DNA of 64,000 bases. Source: Rhizobium sp. 007. Lineage in GTDB: Bacteria > Pseudomonadota > Alphaproteobacteria > Rhizobiales > Rhizobiaceae. The notes below the pieces were generated by a model. That model saw only the letters and a program-made list of their open reading frames with translations, was not told where the DNA came from and did no database searches. The translations under genes and the position numbers were made by a program. The stretch lies in NCBI RefSeq assembly GCF_015353075.1, contig NZ_CP064187.1, forward strand, positions 1,426,001 through 1,490,000, in the 5' to 3' direction. The number at the start of each line of letters is the position of its first letter. Position 1 is the stretch's first letter. Of this stretch, positions 1-9,284 are shown piece after piece.

Positions 1-294
1 GGCAAGGCCGGTTTCGACGTGCCGCCGCCGGCAGCCACGATGTTTGCCTGGGCCAAGATCCCGGAAAAGTTCCGTCATCTCGGTTCGCTGGAATTCTCCA
101 AGCTGCTCGTCGAAAAGGCCGATGTCGCGGTCGCACCGGGCGTCGGCTTCGGCGAGCAGGGCGATGATTACGTGCGTCTGGCGCTCGTGGAGAACGAGCA
201 TCGCATCCGCCAGGCCGCCCGCAACATCAAGAAGTTCCTGTCGACGGCCGACGAGACGATGCACAACGTCATCTCGCTCAACGCGCACCGCTGA
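1..294 (+). CDS. Aminotransferase, C-terminal part (5' end outside window)
   Basis: The reading frame is open from the first base and ends at TGA 294, so only about 97 C-terminal residues are present. The segment (PPPAATMFAWAKIP, then APGVGFGEQGDDYVRLALVE) is typical of the C-terminal domain of fold-type I PLP aminotransferases of the alanine / LL-diaminopimelate aminotransferase class, where the Arg in YVRLALVE contacts the substrate carboxylate. The catalytic lysine lies upstream of the window. It precedes hom in the same direction, 67 bp away and across a hairpin, which fits a role in amino-acid metabolism. Exact substrate cannot be decided from this piece. Confidence 0.85.
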   Translation, partial: GKAGFDVPPPAATMFAWAKIPEKFRHLGSLEFSKLLVEKADVAVAPGVGFGEQGDDYVRLALVENEHRIRQAARNIKKFLSTADETMHNVISLNAHR

Positions 295-311
295 TATCTT
301 CACATTTCAAC

Positions 312-335
312 GGCAGCCGCTTTTTGGCGGCTGCC
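312..335 (+). terminator. Hairpin between aminotransferase gene and hom
   Basis: A perfect 9-bp stem (GGCAGCCGC / GCGGCTGCC) with a 6-base T-rich loop lies 17 bp after the aminotransferase stop. It is not followed by a clear T-run, so it may terminate weakly or only stabilise the upstream mRNA. Confidence 0.5.
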
Positions 336-361
336 TCTCATAAAACACGCAGGATCGTTCC

Positions 362-1684
362 ATGACAGACGCCCTCAAAATCGGCATTGCGGGCCTTGGC
401 ACCGTTGGTGCTTCGCTCGTCCGTATCATTCAGAACCGCAGCAACGAGCTTGCTGCCACGTGCGGGCGGCCGATCCTGATTACGGGCGTTTCGGCTCGCG
501 ACAAGACCAAGGACCGCGGCCTTCATCTTGCCGGCATCGAGTGGTTCGACCGGCCGGAAGACCTGGCTGAAAAAGGAGACATCGACCTTTTCGTCGAGCT
601 CATCGGCGGCGCCAACGGCCCGGCCAACAGTTCGGTGCGCGCCGCTCTCGAACGTGGTCTCCATGTGGTGACGGCCAACAAGGCGCTGCTTGCCTATCAC
701 GGCGTCGAACTGGCGATGATCGCGGAAGAAAAGGGCACGCTGCTGAATTTCGAAGCGGCCGTGGCCGGCGGTATTCCCGTCATCAAGGCGCTGCGTGAAT
801 CGCTGACAGGCAACACGATTTCGCGCATCTACGGCATCATGAACGGAACCTGCAACTACATCTTGACCAAGATGGAGAAGGAAGGCCTCTCCTTTGCAGA
901 TTGCCTGAAGGAAGCACAGCGTCTCGGCTACGCTGAAGCCGATCCGGCCTTCGACATCGAGGGCAATGATACGGCGCACAAGCTCTCGATCCTGACGACG
1001 CTTGCCTTCGGCAACCAGATCGCGGCTGACGACATCTACCTCGAAGGCATAACGAATATTTCGATCGAGGATATCCATGCGGCGGCCGAGCTCGGCTATC
1101 GCATCAAGCTGCTCGGCGTCGCACAGCGCACCGATACCGGCATCGAACAGCGCGTGCACCCGACCATGGTGCCTGTCGATTCGGTCATCGCCCAGGTGGA
1201 CGGCGTCACCAATGCTGTGGCGATCGAGTCCGATATTCTCGGCGAACTGCTGATGGTTGGCCCGGGTGCCGGCGGCAATGCGACTGCATCCTCGGTGCTT
1301 GGCGATATTGCCGACATCGCCAAGAGCCAGCCTGGCGCGCAGCGTGTACCGGTTCTCGGCCATCCGGCAAAGGCGTTGGAGTCCTACCGCAAGGCCCGGA
1401 TGAAGAGCCATGAAGGCGGCTACTTCATCCGCCTGACGGTGCTTGACCGCACCGGCGTTTTTGCAAGCGTCGCGACGCGCATGGCGGAAAACCACATTTC
1501 ACTGGAATCCATTGTGCAGCGGTCGCAGCAGCACCTGGCGCCGTCGCACCACCAGACGATCATCCTCGTCACCCATGCGACGATGGAGGATTCCGTGCGC
1601 AAGGCTGTTGCTGCTATCAAGGGCGAAGGCTACCTCGTCGGCGAACCGCAGGTGATCCGCATCGAGCGTCCCAAAGAAGATTGA
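362..1684 (+). CDS. hom: Homoserine dehydrogenase
   Basis: 440 residues, the normal length for the monofunctional enzyme with a C-terminal ACT domain. It reduces aspartate semialdehyde to homoserine on the way to threonine and methionine. The N-terminal Rossmann motif GLGTVGASL (residues about 10-18) binds NAD(P). The central NGTCNYIL and GYAEADPAFDIEG segments are the family signature of the catalytic domain. The ACT domain starts near residue 355 (LTVLDRTGVFASVATRM) and probably mediates threonine feedback. It stands alone downstream of an aminotransferase and is followed by recJ in the same direction. Confidence 0.97.
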   Translation: MTDALKIGIAGLGTVGASLVRIIQNRSNELAATCGRPILITGVSARDKTKDRGLHLAGIEWFDRPEDLAEKGDIDLFVELIGGANGPANSSVRAALERGLHVVTANKALLAYHGVELAMIAEEKGTLLNFEAAVAGGIPVIKALRESLTGNTISRIYGIMNGTCNYILTKMEKEGLSFADCLKEAQRLGYAEADPAFDIEGNDTAHKLSILTTLAFGNQIAADDIYLEGITNISIEDIHAAAELGYRIKLLGVAQRTDTGIEQRVHPTMVPVDSVIAQVDGVTNAVAIESDILGELLMVGPGAGGNATASSVLGDIADIAKSQPGAQRVPVLGHPAKALESYRKARMKSHEGGYFIRLTVLDRTGVFASVATRMAENHISLESIVQRSQQHLAPSHHQTIILVTHATMEDSVRKAVAAIKGEGYLVGEPQVIRIERPKED

Positions 1685-1810
1685 GAACCCGTCTTCCTTA
1701 AAAGAACCGATGAGCGAGGCGGCCGGGGCATTCTCGTCCACAGCTAACATGCGCCTTGGCGTCCAAAATCGTTGTGTGCTCCACCAAAGCCACATAAATC
1801 TGCCGACAGC

Positions 1811-1826
1811 GCCCCGGTCCCGGGGC
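1811..1826. repeat. Short GC-rich palindrome before recJ
   Basis: GCCCCGG-TC-CCGGGGC, seven complementary bases on each side of a two-base centre, lies 12 bp upstream of the recJ start. It could fold in the recJ leader or be a binding site. The 153-bp hom-recJ gap holds nothing else I can recognise. Confidence 0.4.
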
Positions 1827-1837
1827 GGTGACAAGCG

Positions 1838-3661
1838 ATGGGCGATCAGAGGGGCGTTGTGGATATAGCCGCCGATCCGGTACAGCGGGCATTCCTGGGG
1901 GTGGAGAAATCCGTCCTCGATAACCGTTGGGTGTCGCGCCTGGATCAGGCGGGACAGAACCGCGCGCTTGCCATATCCCAGGTGCACGGCCTGCCGGATT
2001 TGATTGCGCGCGTGCTTGCCGGGCGGGGCGTCGGGGTCGACGAGGCCCTGGAATTTCTCGATCCGACGATCCGCAGCCTAATGCCTGATCCCTATACGCT
2101 GACGGATTGCGAGAAGGCGGCCAGACGCCTGGTCGAGGCAATCCGGCGCGGCGAGAACGTTGCGATCTTCGGCGACTATGACGTCGATGGCGCGGCTTCC
2201 TCGGCGCTGATGTACCGTTTCCTCACGCATTTGGGCGTGAAGGCCAATATCTATATTCCCGATCGCATCTTCGAAGGCTACGGACCCAATCCGGCGGCGA
2301 TCGATCAGCTGATCGACAACGGCGCGCAGCTGATCGTGACGGTCGATTGTGGCTCGACCAGCCACGAAGCTCTGGGGGCTGCCGAAAAGCGGAATATCGA
2401 CGTCGTCGTCATCGATCACCACCAGGTGACACATGATCTGCCGCACTGCCATGCTCTGGTGAACCCGAACCGTGAGGACGATCTTTCGGGGCAGGGGCAT
2501 CTCTGCGCTGCGGGTGTCGTTTTCCTGGTACTAGTCGCGGCGCTGAGGCTGCTGCGCGAGGCGGGCGACAAGCGAATTCCGGCGATCGACTTGCTGCCTT
2601 GGCTGGACATCGTGGCGCTGGCGACGGTCTGCGATGTCGTGCCGCTCAAGGGGCTGAACCGGGCCTATGTCGTCAAGGGCCTGGTCGCCGCGCGCCACCA
2701 GAGCAATGCCGGGCTAACGGCACTTTTTCGCAAGGCGGGCCTTTCCGGGCCGGTGACGCCCTATCATTTCGGCTTCCTCATCGGTCCGCGCATCAATGCG
2801 GGCGGCCGCATCGGCGACGCGGCACTCGGCAGCAGGCTTCTGACGCTGGACGATACCGGCGAGGCGGAGGTCATCGCCCAGCGGCTGGACGAGCTCAACC
2901 GCGAGCGCCAGGCGATGGAAGCGGCGATGCTGCAGGAGGCCGAGGCGGAGGCGCTTGCCGAGTATGGAGACGGCGAGGGCGCTTCGGTGATCGTCACCGC
3001 ACGGGACAAGTGGCATCCGGGCATCGTCGGCCTGCTGGCTGCGCGGCTGAAGGAGAAATTCAAGCGTCCGGCCTTCGCCATCGCCTTCGACCCGTCGGGC
3101 CGCGGAACGGGCTCCGGCCGCTCGATCAACGGTTTCGACATGGGCAGGATCGTGCGCGCGGCGGTCGACGAAGGCCTGCTCCTCAAGGGCGGCGGACATG
3201 CGATGGCTGCGGGCTTGACCGTCGAGCGCGAAAAGCTCGGAGCCTTGCGCAACTTCTTTACAGAACGTGCCGAAAAAACCGTGGCGGCGCTGGTCGCCAA
3301 CGAAACGCTGAAGATCGACGGCGCGATCGGCGCCAGCGGTGCCACGATCGAATTGATCGACCGGCTGGAAACGGCCGGGCCCTACGGCTCGGGGCATTCG
3401 CAGCCGATCTTCGCAGTGCCCGCGCATCGCCTGCGCGACGCGCGGATGGTCGGCGAGAAACATGTGAAGGTAACGCTTGAGGCGATGGACGGCTCCCGCC
3501 TCGACGGCATCGCTTTCCGGGCCGCGGACACCTCGCTTGGCAACCTCCTGCTCAATTCCCGCGGGGCCAACCTGCATGTCGCGGGAATGCTGGGCGCCGA
3601 TCATTATCAGGGCGCGCGACGCATCCAGCTGCGTGTCTGCGACGCGGCGCCAGCGCGGTAG
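1838..3661 (+). CDS. recJ: Single-stranded-DNA-specific 5'-3' exonuclease RecJ
   Basis: 607 residues. DHH-superfamily nuclease acting in RecF-pathway recombination and mismatch repair. The metal-binding motifs are present: FGDYDVDGAASSAL (about residue 109), VTVDCGSTS and VIDHHQVTHD (the DHH motif). The DHHA1 domain follows, with RINAGGRIGDA and a glycine-rich GGGHAMAAG segment. The C-terminal OB-like region is complete. The start at 1838 is supported by the length; an internal start near residue 20 (before QRAFLGV) cannot be excluded. Stands between hom and the convergent rfbA. Confidence 0.96.
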   Translation: MGDQRGVVDIAADPVQRAFLGVEKSVLDNRWVSRLDQAGQNRALAISQVHGLPDLIARVLAGRGVGVDEALEFLDPTIRSLMPDPYTLTDCEKAARRLVEAIRRGENVAIFGDYDVDGAASSALMYRFLTHLGVKANIYIPDRIFEGYGPNPAAIDQLIDNGAQLIVTVDCGSTSHEALGAAEKRNIDVVVIDHHQVTHDLPHCHALVNPNREDDLSGQGHLCAAGVVFLVLVAALRLLREAGDKRIPAIDLLPWLDIVALATVCDVVPLKGLNRAYVVKGLVAARHQSNAGLTALFRKAGLSGPVTPYHFGFLIGPRINAGGRIGDAALGSRLLTLDDTGEAEVIAQRLDELNRERQAMEAAMLQEAEAEALAEYGDGEGASVIVTARDKWHPGIVGLLAARLKEKFKRPAFAIAFDPSGRGTGSGRSINGFDMGRIVRAAVDEGLLLKGGGHAMAAGLTVEREKLGALRNFFTERAEKTVAALVANETLKIDGAIGASGATIELIDRLETAGPYGSGHSQPIFAVPAHRLRDARMVGEKHVKVTLEAMDGSRLDGIAFRAADTSLGNLLLNSRGANLHVAGMLGADHYQGARRIQLRVCDAAPAR

Positions 3662-3673
3662 TCACCGAGCGGC

Positions 3674-4543
3674 TCACCAGTCGGAGGAGAGCTTCGTCAG
3701 ATATTGACCGTAGGCGCTCTTGCCGAGCCTTTCGGCGAGCTTGGCGAGGTCATCCTGCGAGATGTATCCCATGCGCCAGGCGACTTCCTCGGGACAGGCG
3801 ATCTTGAAGCCCTGGCGTTTCTCCAGCGTGCTGACGAAACCTGCGGCGTCGAGCAGGCTGTCCGGTGTGCCGGTGTCGAGCCAGGCATAGCCTCGGCCCA
3901 TCAGTTCCACGAAGAGCTGTCCGCGCTCGAGATAGGTGCGGTTGACATCGGTGATCTCCAATTCACCGCGCGGTGACGGCTTCAGATTGGCGGCGATATC
4001 GACCACCTGCTGGTCGTAGAAATAGAGGCCGGTCACCGCCCAGTTCGATTTCGGCTCATTGGGCTTCTCCTCGATCGACAGCGCATTCATGTTCGCATCG
4101 AAGCCCACGACGCCGTAGCGTTGCGGATCGGTGACGTGATAGGCGAAGACCGTCGCGCCTTGAAGGCGGCTCGTGCCGGATTTCATGATTTCCGGCAGGC
4201 CGTGGCCATAGAAGATGTTGTCGCCGAGGACGAGTGCCGAGGTGTCGCCATGCACGAAGTCGGCGCCGATGATGAAAGCCTGGGCGAGGCCGTCCGGGCT
4301 TGGCTGCACGGCATAGGTCAGCGAAATGCCCCATTGCGATCCGTCGCCGAGAAGGCGCTTGAAGGCTTCGACGTCATGCGGCGTGGTGATGATCATGAGG
4401 TCCCGGATGCCGGCGAGCATCAGCGTCGTCAGCGGATAGTAGATCATCGGCTTGTCGTAGACCGGCATCAGCTGTTTCGAGACGGCCTGGGTGATCGGGT
4501 GCAAACGAGTTCCGGTACCCCCCGCCAGAATAATCCCCTTCAT
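3674..4543 (-). CDS. rfbA: Glucose-1-phosphate thymidylyltransferase
   Basis: 289 residues, standard for RmlA/RfbA. Makes dTDP-glucose from dTTP and glucose-1-phosphate, the first step to dTDP-L-rhamnose. The nucleotide-binding motif [13 protein letters not shown] is at the N-terminus, followed by [16 protein letters not shown] and, mid-protein, [12 protein letters not shown]. The ATG at 4543 is chosen because it gives the canonical MKGIILAGG start and has AGGGAGA just upstream; longer in-frame starts have no support. Last gene of the minus-strand rfbC-B-D-A run, 10 bp after rfbD. Confidence 0.96.
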   Translation of the reverse strand: MKGIILAGGTGTRLHPITQAVSKQLMPVYDKPMIYYPLTTLMLAGIRDLMIITTPHDVEAFKRLLGDGSQWGISLTYAVQPSPDGLAQAFIIGADFVHGDTSALVLGDNIFYGHGLPEIMKSGTSRLQGATVFAYHVTDPQRYGVVGFDANMNALSIEEKPNEPKSNWAVTGLYFYDQQVVDIAANLKPSPRGELEITDVNRTYLERGQLFVELMGRGYAWLDTGTPDSLLDAAGFVSTLEKRQGFKIACPEEVAWRMGYISQDDLAKLAERLGKSAYGQYLTKLSSDW

Positions 4544-4553
4544 CCATATCTCC

Positions 4554-5441
4554 CTAAAAGCCTTTGTTAAAAATGACTTGCATGACAATCCTCATGGATT
4601 GCTTCCAGTCCGGTAGGCGGATTCCGTATATGCTGGCGAGCTTGTCGCCACTGAGGCGCGAATTGGCGGGACGCTTCGCCGGGGTCGGATAGTCCGCCGT
4701 CGTGATGCGTTCGACGCGAATGCTCTTGCCGCCGGATTTGTGAAGTTCGGCGAATATTCCCTCGGCGAAATCCGCCCAGCTCGCTTCGCCGCTGCCGGTC
4801 AAGTGAAAGGTGCCGCGGAGCGATGGTGCCGGATCCGTGACGAGGCGGGATGCGATCGCAAGGATCGCCTCGGCGATGTCGAGCGCAGACGTCGGGCATC
4901 CGGTCTGGTCGGCGACGACGCTGAGATGATCGCGCGTCTCGGAAAGCCGCAGCATCGTTTTCAGGAAATTGGCACCGAAGGGCGAATAGACCCAGGCGGT
5001 ACGCAGGATCACGTGATTTGGGTTTGCCGCCGCCACGGCCCGTTCACCCGCAAGCTTCGACTGCCCGTAGACGGAGATCGGCCCGGTCATATCCTCTTCA
5101 GTATAGGCTGACGGCTTGTCGCCACTGAACACATAGTCGGTCGAAATGTGGATGACGGGCACACCGATCCGTGCGGCAGCTTCGGCAACCGCCGCAGCAC
5201 CTGCCGCGTTGACGGCAAAAGCGAGGTCGGGCTCGCTCTCGGCCCTGTCGACCGCCGTATAGGCTGCAGCCGAGACGATGACATCGGGATGCACGAGCGA
5301 AAAGGCGGCTGCAACGCTGGCGGGGTCGGCAAGGTCCATTTCCGGACGCCCGACTGCGATGATTTCGACGCCCTTCTCGGCGCCGCGTCTCATCAGCGAC
5401 TGGACGGCCTGGCCCTGTTTGCCGGTGACGGCAATGCGCAT
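4554..5441 (-). CDS. rfbD: dTDP-4-dehydrorhamnose reductase
   Basis: 295 residues, extended SDR fold. Final NADPH-dependent step to dTDP-L-rhamnose. N-terminal [11 protein letters not shown] is the dinucleotide-binding loop. [10 protein letters not shown] and YGQSKLAGE carry the catalytic Thr/Tyr/Lys of the family (YxxxK). The start at 5441 gives this canonical N-terminus and lies 2 bp after the rfbB stop, implying translational coupling. Together with rfbA, rfbB and rfbC this is a complete rhamnose pathway. Confidence 0.95.
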   Translation of the reverse strand: MRIAVTGKQGQAVQSLMRRGAEKGVEIIAVGRPEMDLADPASVAAAFSLVHPDVIVSAAAYTAVDRAESEPDLAFAVNAAGAAAVAEAAARIGVPVIHISTDYVFSGDKPSAYTEEDMTGPISVYGQSKLAGERAVAAANPNHVILRTAWVYSPFGANFLKTMLRLSETRDHLSVVADQTGCPTSALDIAEAILAIASRLVTDPAPSLRGTFHLTGSGEASWADFAEGIFAELHKSGGKSIRVERITTADYPTPAKRPANSRLSGDKLASIYGIRLPDWKQSMRIVMQVIFNKGF

Positions 5442-5443
5442 CG

Positions 5444-6499
5444 CTATCGCCCCTTGAAGACGCCGAGGCGTTCGCCGGAATAGACGTTTTCGCGCAGCGG
5501 CCGCCACCACCATTCATTTTGGAGATACCAGTGTACGGTCTTCTCGATGCCGGTTTCGAAGGTCTCTTCGGCCTTCCAGCCGAGTTCGCCTTCGAGCTTG
5601 GAGGCATCGATCGCGTAGCGTGCGTCGTGTCCGGGGCGGTCGGTGACGTTGGTGATCAGCTGCGCATGCGGGCCATTGTCCTTGTAGACGCCGTCGAGGA
5701 TGGCGCAGATGCGCTGAACAACATCGATGTTCCGGCGCTCATTGCGGCCGCCGACATTGTATTTTTCGCCCGGGCGGCCTCGGGAGGCGATGGTGTAGAG
5801 CGCGCGGGCGTGGTCTTCGACGTAGAGCCAGTCGCGGACATTGGCGCCGTTGCCGTAGACCGGCAGCGGCTTGCCTTCCAGCGCATTCAGGATCATCAGC
5901 GGAATGAGCTTTTCCGGGAAGTGGTAGGGACCGTAGTTGTTGGAGCAGTTGGAGACGACGACCGGCAGGCCGTAGGTGCGGTGCCAGGCGATCGCCAGAT
6001 GGTCGCTTGCCGCCTTGGAGGCGGAGTAGGGCGAGGACGGATCGTAGGGCGTCGCCTCCTCGAAAAGACCCTCGTCGCCGAGCGAGCCGTAGACTTCGTC
6101 CGTCGAGACATGCAGGAAGCGGAAGGCACTCTTTCCACGGGCGTCAAGGCCCTCCCAATAATGCCGCGCGATATCCAGCAGGCTGAACGTCCCGACGATG
6201 TTGGTCTGGATGAAATCGGCAGCGCCCGAGATCGAGCGGTCGACATGGCTTTCGGCGGCGAGATGCATGACGATGTCCGGGCGGAAGGAGGCGAATGCTT
6301 CCTGGATCTTGGCGCGGTCGCAGATGTCGGCGCGCAGGAATTGGTAGTTCGGCGCCGATTCGACGGACGTCAGTGATTCCAGATTGCCGGCATAGGTCAG
6401 CTTGTCGACATTCAGCACCTCGGCGCCGATATCGCCGACGAGATGGCGCACCAGTGCCGATCCGATGAAGCCCGCTCCGCCCGTGACCAGTATGCGCAT
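5444..6499 (-). CDS. rfbB: dTDP-glucose 4,6-dehydratase
   Basis: 351 residues, family length. Converts dTDP-glucose to dTDP-4-keto-6-deoxyglucose using tightly bound NAD. N-terminal [15 protein letters not shown] binds [25 protein letters not shown] (the Asp/Glu pair) and [11 protein letters not shown] (YxxxK) are the active-site motifs. Its product is the branch point for RfbC/RfbD and also the expected substrate of the VioA-like aminotransferase at 9.3 kb. Separated from rfbC by 6 bp. Confidence 0.97.
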   Translation of the reverse strand: MRILVTGGAGFIGSALVRHLVGDIGAEVLNVDKLTYAGNLESLTSVESAPNYQFLRADICDRAKIQEAFASFRPDIVMHLAAESHVDRSISGAADFIQTNIVGTFSLLDIARHYWEGLDARGKSAFRFLHVSTDEVYGSLGDEGLFEEATPYDPSSPYSASKAASDHLAIAWHRTYGLPVVVSNCSNNYGPYHFPEKLIPLMILNALEGKPLPVYGNGANVRDWLYVEDHARALYTIASRGRPGEKYNVGGRNERRNIDVVQRICAILDGVYKDNGPHAQLITNVTDRPGHDARYAIDASKLEGELGWKAEETFETGIEKTVHWYLQNEWWWRPLRENVYSGERLGVFKGR

Positions 6500-6505
6500 C
6501 GTCGA

Positions 6506-7084
6506 TCAATCCTTGGTTTGTTTTGCTGAATAAGAAAAGTGGTTAGGCAAGTCGGCGAGCCTCGGCAGCGTCCTGTCCTTGTCGGACAGCACCATGGCTT
6601 TCTCGTCGACCGGCCAGCGGATGCCGATCGCCGGGTCGTTCCATGCAATGCCGCGATCATGCTGCGGGTTGTAGGGAGCGGTCACCTTGTAGTTGATGAC
6701 GCTGTTGGGCTCGAGCGTGGCAAATCCATGCGCGAAGCCGGGCGGCACCCAGAGCTGCGTGCCGTTTTCCGGCGAGAGCTCCTGAGAGAGCCAGTTGCCG
6801 AAGCTCGGTGAGCCGGTGCGGATATCGACGACGACATCCATGATCCGGCCGGCAAGGCAGCGCACCAGCTTGCCCTGTGCGAAGGGCGGTATCTGGAAAT
6901 GCAGTCCCCTGACGGTGCCGGGCTCAGCCGAAAGCGATTCATTGTCCTGGATGAAGGTGACGTCGGCCACATTTTCTCGGAACCAGGCATCCTTGAACAC
7001 CTCGGAAAAGTAGCCGCGGTGATCGCCGAAGCGTGGCGGCGTGATCGCGACGATGCCCTCGATGGCCGTGGTCTCAATAAGCAT
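6506..7084 (-). CDS. rfbC: dTDP-4-dehydrorhamnose 3,5-epimerase
   Basis: 192 residues, cupin-fold epimerase making dTDP-4-keto-L-rhamnose. The motif GTVRGLHFQIPP contains the catalytic His and the arginine that grips the phosphate; DVRTGSPSFG and WVPPGFAHGF are also canonical, and the C-terminal NDPAIGIRWP is typical. First gene of the rfbC-B-D-A series; the glycosyltransferase-like gene upstream ends 21 bp before its start, so all five are probably co-transcribed. Confidence 0.96.
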   Translation of the reverse strand: MLIETTAIEGIVAITPPRFGDHRGYFSEVFKDAWFRENVADVTFIQDNESLSAEPGTVRGLHFQIPPFAQGKLVRCLAGRIMDVVVDIRTGSPSFGNWLSQELSPENGTQLWVPPGFAHGFATLEPNSVINYKVTAPYNPQHDRGIAWNDPAIGIRWPVDEKAMVLSDKDRTLPRLADLPNHFSYSAKQTKD

Positions 7085-7105
7085 GACGCACCTTTTCTGC
7101 GGTTT

Positions 7106-9136
7106 TCATCGAGCGTCGGCCTTCATGACGCTCATCAGCATGTCCGCCTGCGAGCGGCTTTGCATTGCCGCAAAACCCTTTGCGGCAATGGTATCGCGCT
7201 CATCGGCATCTGCGATCAGCTTGTGGCAGCGCTCGATCAAGGCGTCATAGGGCTCGATCGCCAGACCGCCGATGAACGGCTGGAGGTCCGGATCGCGGAT
7301 GTCGCCTTCGGTCAGCACGCAGACGCAGTTGGCGAGCAGATAGGAAATGCGTACGATCTCGAACACGCCGCTCGCATAATGATGGATGTTGATGACGATC
7401 TTGGCGCGGGCAATGGCCGCATCGCGTTCCGCACCATAGATGTTGAAGAGATGTGCGACCTTCAGCCCGCCCTGTTCCAGAGTCTTCAGGATATGGTGGC
7501 GGCGCTCGTTCATTGAGCCGTAAAACAGCACGTCGATGTCCTTGACGGGGGCGTGCTTTATCTGGCTGAGGCAGCGGCTGTAACCGATTTCGAGCACGCC
7601 GGCGTGTTCAATGCCCTTGGCGGCGAGGTTTTCCCGGTTGCGCGGGCTGTAGTCGAGAACCGGCAGCGACTTCAGGATCGAGGTGTAGCGCGAATTGATC
7701 CAGATGCTTTCTTCGGAGACCTGCTCGAGATTGATGACGACGCTGTCCTTCGGTAGGTGTCCAACGATTTCGGCAGAAAGAAGATTGCCCCCGTAGATGA
7801 TCGGCGCACGACCCGCGAAAGCGTTAATGTCGCGGACGATCGGTGCGGAGCCACCGAGTTCCTCGAAGGCGCCCTGCAGGCCGAGCGCGACCTCGTCGAA
7901 GGCGTGGCTATGGTTGTAATTGGCGGGTGTCACGATCCAGATGCAATGACGGTCCTTGTGCGCCTGCCATCCGCCGGCAAAGGGCTGTATTGCGTTGCGG
8001 AGTGGCTGCTCGATCTTCGGTGCGGCAGGCGCCACGGGCATTTCGGCATGTCCCGCTTGCTGCTTCGCCGGGGCGGTGCCAGAAGGCTGCGGAGCATCGG
8101 CGCGCATCAATTCGCGGCCACCGATGAACTGGCCGCGCGGCATCCAGGCCGGCGGGTCGTCGGCGCCCCAGATGAGATGCGGCTGCTTGATCAGCGGCTG
8201 GCGGCCCTCTTGCCAGGAAGTCAGGAGAGCTTGGTCGCGGCTTTGCAGAAAGGCTTCCTTGGCGGCGAAGAGGCTATGCAGCATGTGGCCGAGGCGGACG
8301 CCGAACTTCCACTCGAAATCGGCGACTGTCGGTACGAAGGCGGTGATCTTCAATCCGGAGGCGGCAGCCTCCTGGACATAAAGTCCGAGCAGACGCTCGA
8401 TCACGAAGGGACGCATATTCGCATTGGCATCGCGTGAATAGTGGGCCGCACCTGCATAGGCGGTGCCCGCCGCCGTGCCGAGACGCGCTTCGTTTTCCAG
8501 CGATTCGAGAATGCGTTCGCAAAAGGCGAAATACCCGGACCAGAATTTCCGGTTGCCGCAGAAATAGTTGCAGAACATGAAGGCCGTCTTGTCCTGCGGC
8601 GGCGCGATTGGATGACCGAGCTTCTGGATATGCAGGAAGATCGGCTCCATGCCGGGATGACCGCCGAGCAGAGAATGTTCCCAGACATTGCTGTAGATTG
8701 CCGCATGGCCGATCAGCGGATTGTAGAGATAGGCATCCGCACCTTCCGCCCTGGCCCTTTCCGCCTCGGTGACGAAGGAGGGGAAGCTGGTGACGGACTT
8801 CATCTCGAATTTGCTGGAAAGGAGCCCCCAGAACACGTCGTCGCCAAGGCCGATCGCCTCGTGATGGTGATGCAGGATGCGGAAGAGCTCGTATTCGCGG
8901 GTCGAAGCCTGCGTATTGAATGAGATGTCGAGCGGCACTGCGGCTTTGTCAAGCTGGCCGCGCTGCGAAGGATCGAGATAAGGCTGATAGATAATGACCG
9001 ATCCGGTGCTGGCAGCTTTTTCCGTGAGAAACGCCAGATCAGGAAGGCCGGCCGGCAGAGCGGAAATGGGCTGATTGATCGTCAAGGCATCGTCCTTCGC
9101 GCATGGCTGCCGTCTCCGTGATTCACGAAACGGCAT
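7106..9136 (-). CDS. Large two-part glycosyltransferase-like protein
   Basis: 676 residues. The C-terminal third (about 400-676) resembles CgeB-like / GT-B family proteins: VVINLEQVSEESIW, PVLDYSPRNRENL, DIDVLFYGSMNERRHHIL and INIHHYASGVFEIVRISYLLA followed by a late VLTEG. The N-terminal half (about 30-330) is not a family I can name; it includes FLHIQKLGHPI and a cysteine-containing FCNYFCGNRKFW stretch. A proline/alanine-rich linker (about 345-385) separates the halves. A TTG at 9085 preceded by AAGGA is a credible alternative start. It heads the rfbCBDA transcript, suggesting a role in assembling a rhamnose-containing surface glycan. Confidence 0.7.
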   Translation of the reverse strand: MPFRESRRRQPCAKDDALTINQPISALPAGLPDLAFLTEKAASTGSVIIYQPYLDPSQRGQLDKAAVPLDISFNTQASTREYELFRILHHHHEAIGLGDDVFWGLLSSKFEMKSVTSFPSFVTEAERARAEGADAYLYNPLIGHAAIYSNVWEHSLLGGHPGMEPIFLHIQKLGHPIAPPQDKTAFMFCNYFCGNRKFWSGYFAFCERILESLENEARLGTAAGTAYAGAAHYSRDANANMRPFVIERLLGLYVQEAAASGLKITAFVPTVADFEWKFGVRLGHMLHSLFAAKEAFLQSRDQALLTSWQEGRQPLIKQPHLIWGADDPPAWMPRGQFIGGRELMRADAPQPSGTAPAKQQAGHAEMPVAPAAPKIEQPLRNAIQPFAGGWQAHKDRHCIWIVTPANYNHSHAFDEVALGLQGAFEELGGSAPIVRDINAFAGRAPIIYGGNLLSAEIVGHLPKDSVVINLEQVSEESIWINSRYTSILKSLPVLDYSPRNRENLAAKGIEHAGVLEIGYSRCLSQIKHAPVKDIDVLFYGSMNERRHHILKTLEQGGLKVAHLFNIYGAERDAAIARAKIVINIHHYASGVFEIVRISYLLANCVCVLTEGDIRDPDLQPFIGGLAIEPYDALIERCHKLIADADERDTIAAKGFAAMQSRSQADMLMSVMKADAR

Positions 9137-9284
9137 TCGGGCTTGTTTGGGTGCCGACTATTGGACGTGAAGCTTGCGCCACACTGTTCGCGCGGACTTT
9201 CGCTGGTCAGCCTGGGAACAGGTTGAAGCATGATGTTGGACCAAGCCCACTTTGCGCGATATGCCCAACCTCTGGACGGCGGTC

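Noticed and set aside
338..1495. 385-codon open frame antisense to hom
   Set aside because: Same cause as for clpA; hom is fully supported on the plus strand.
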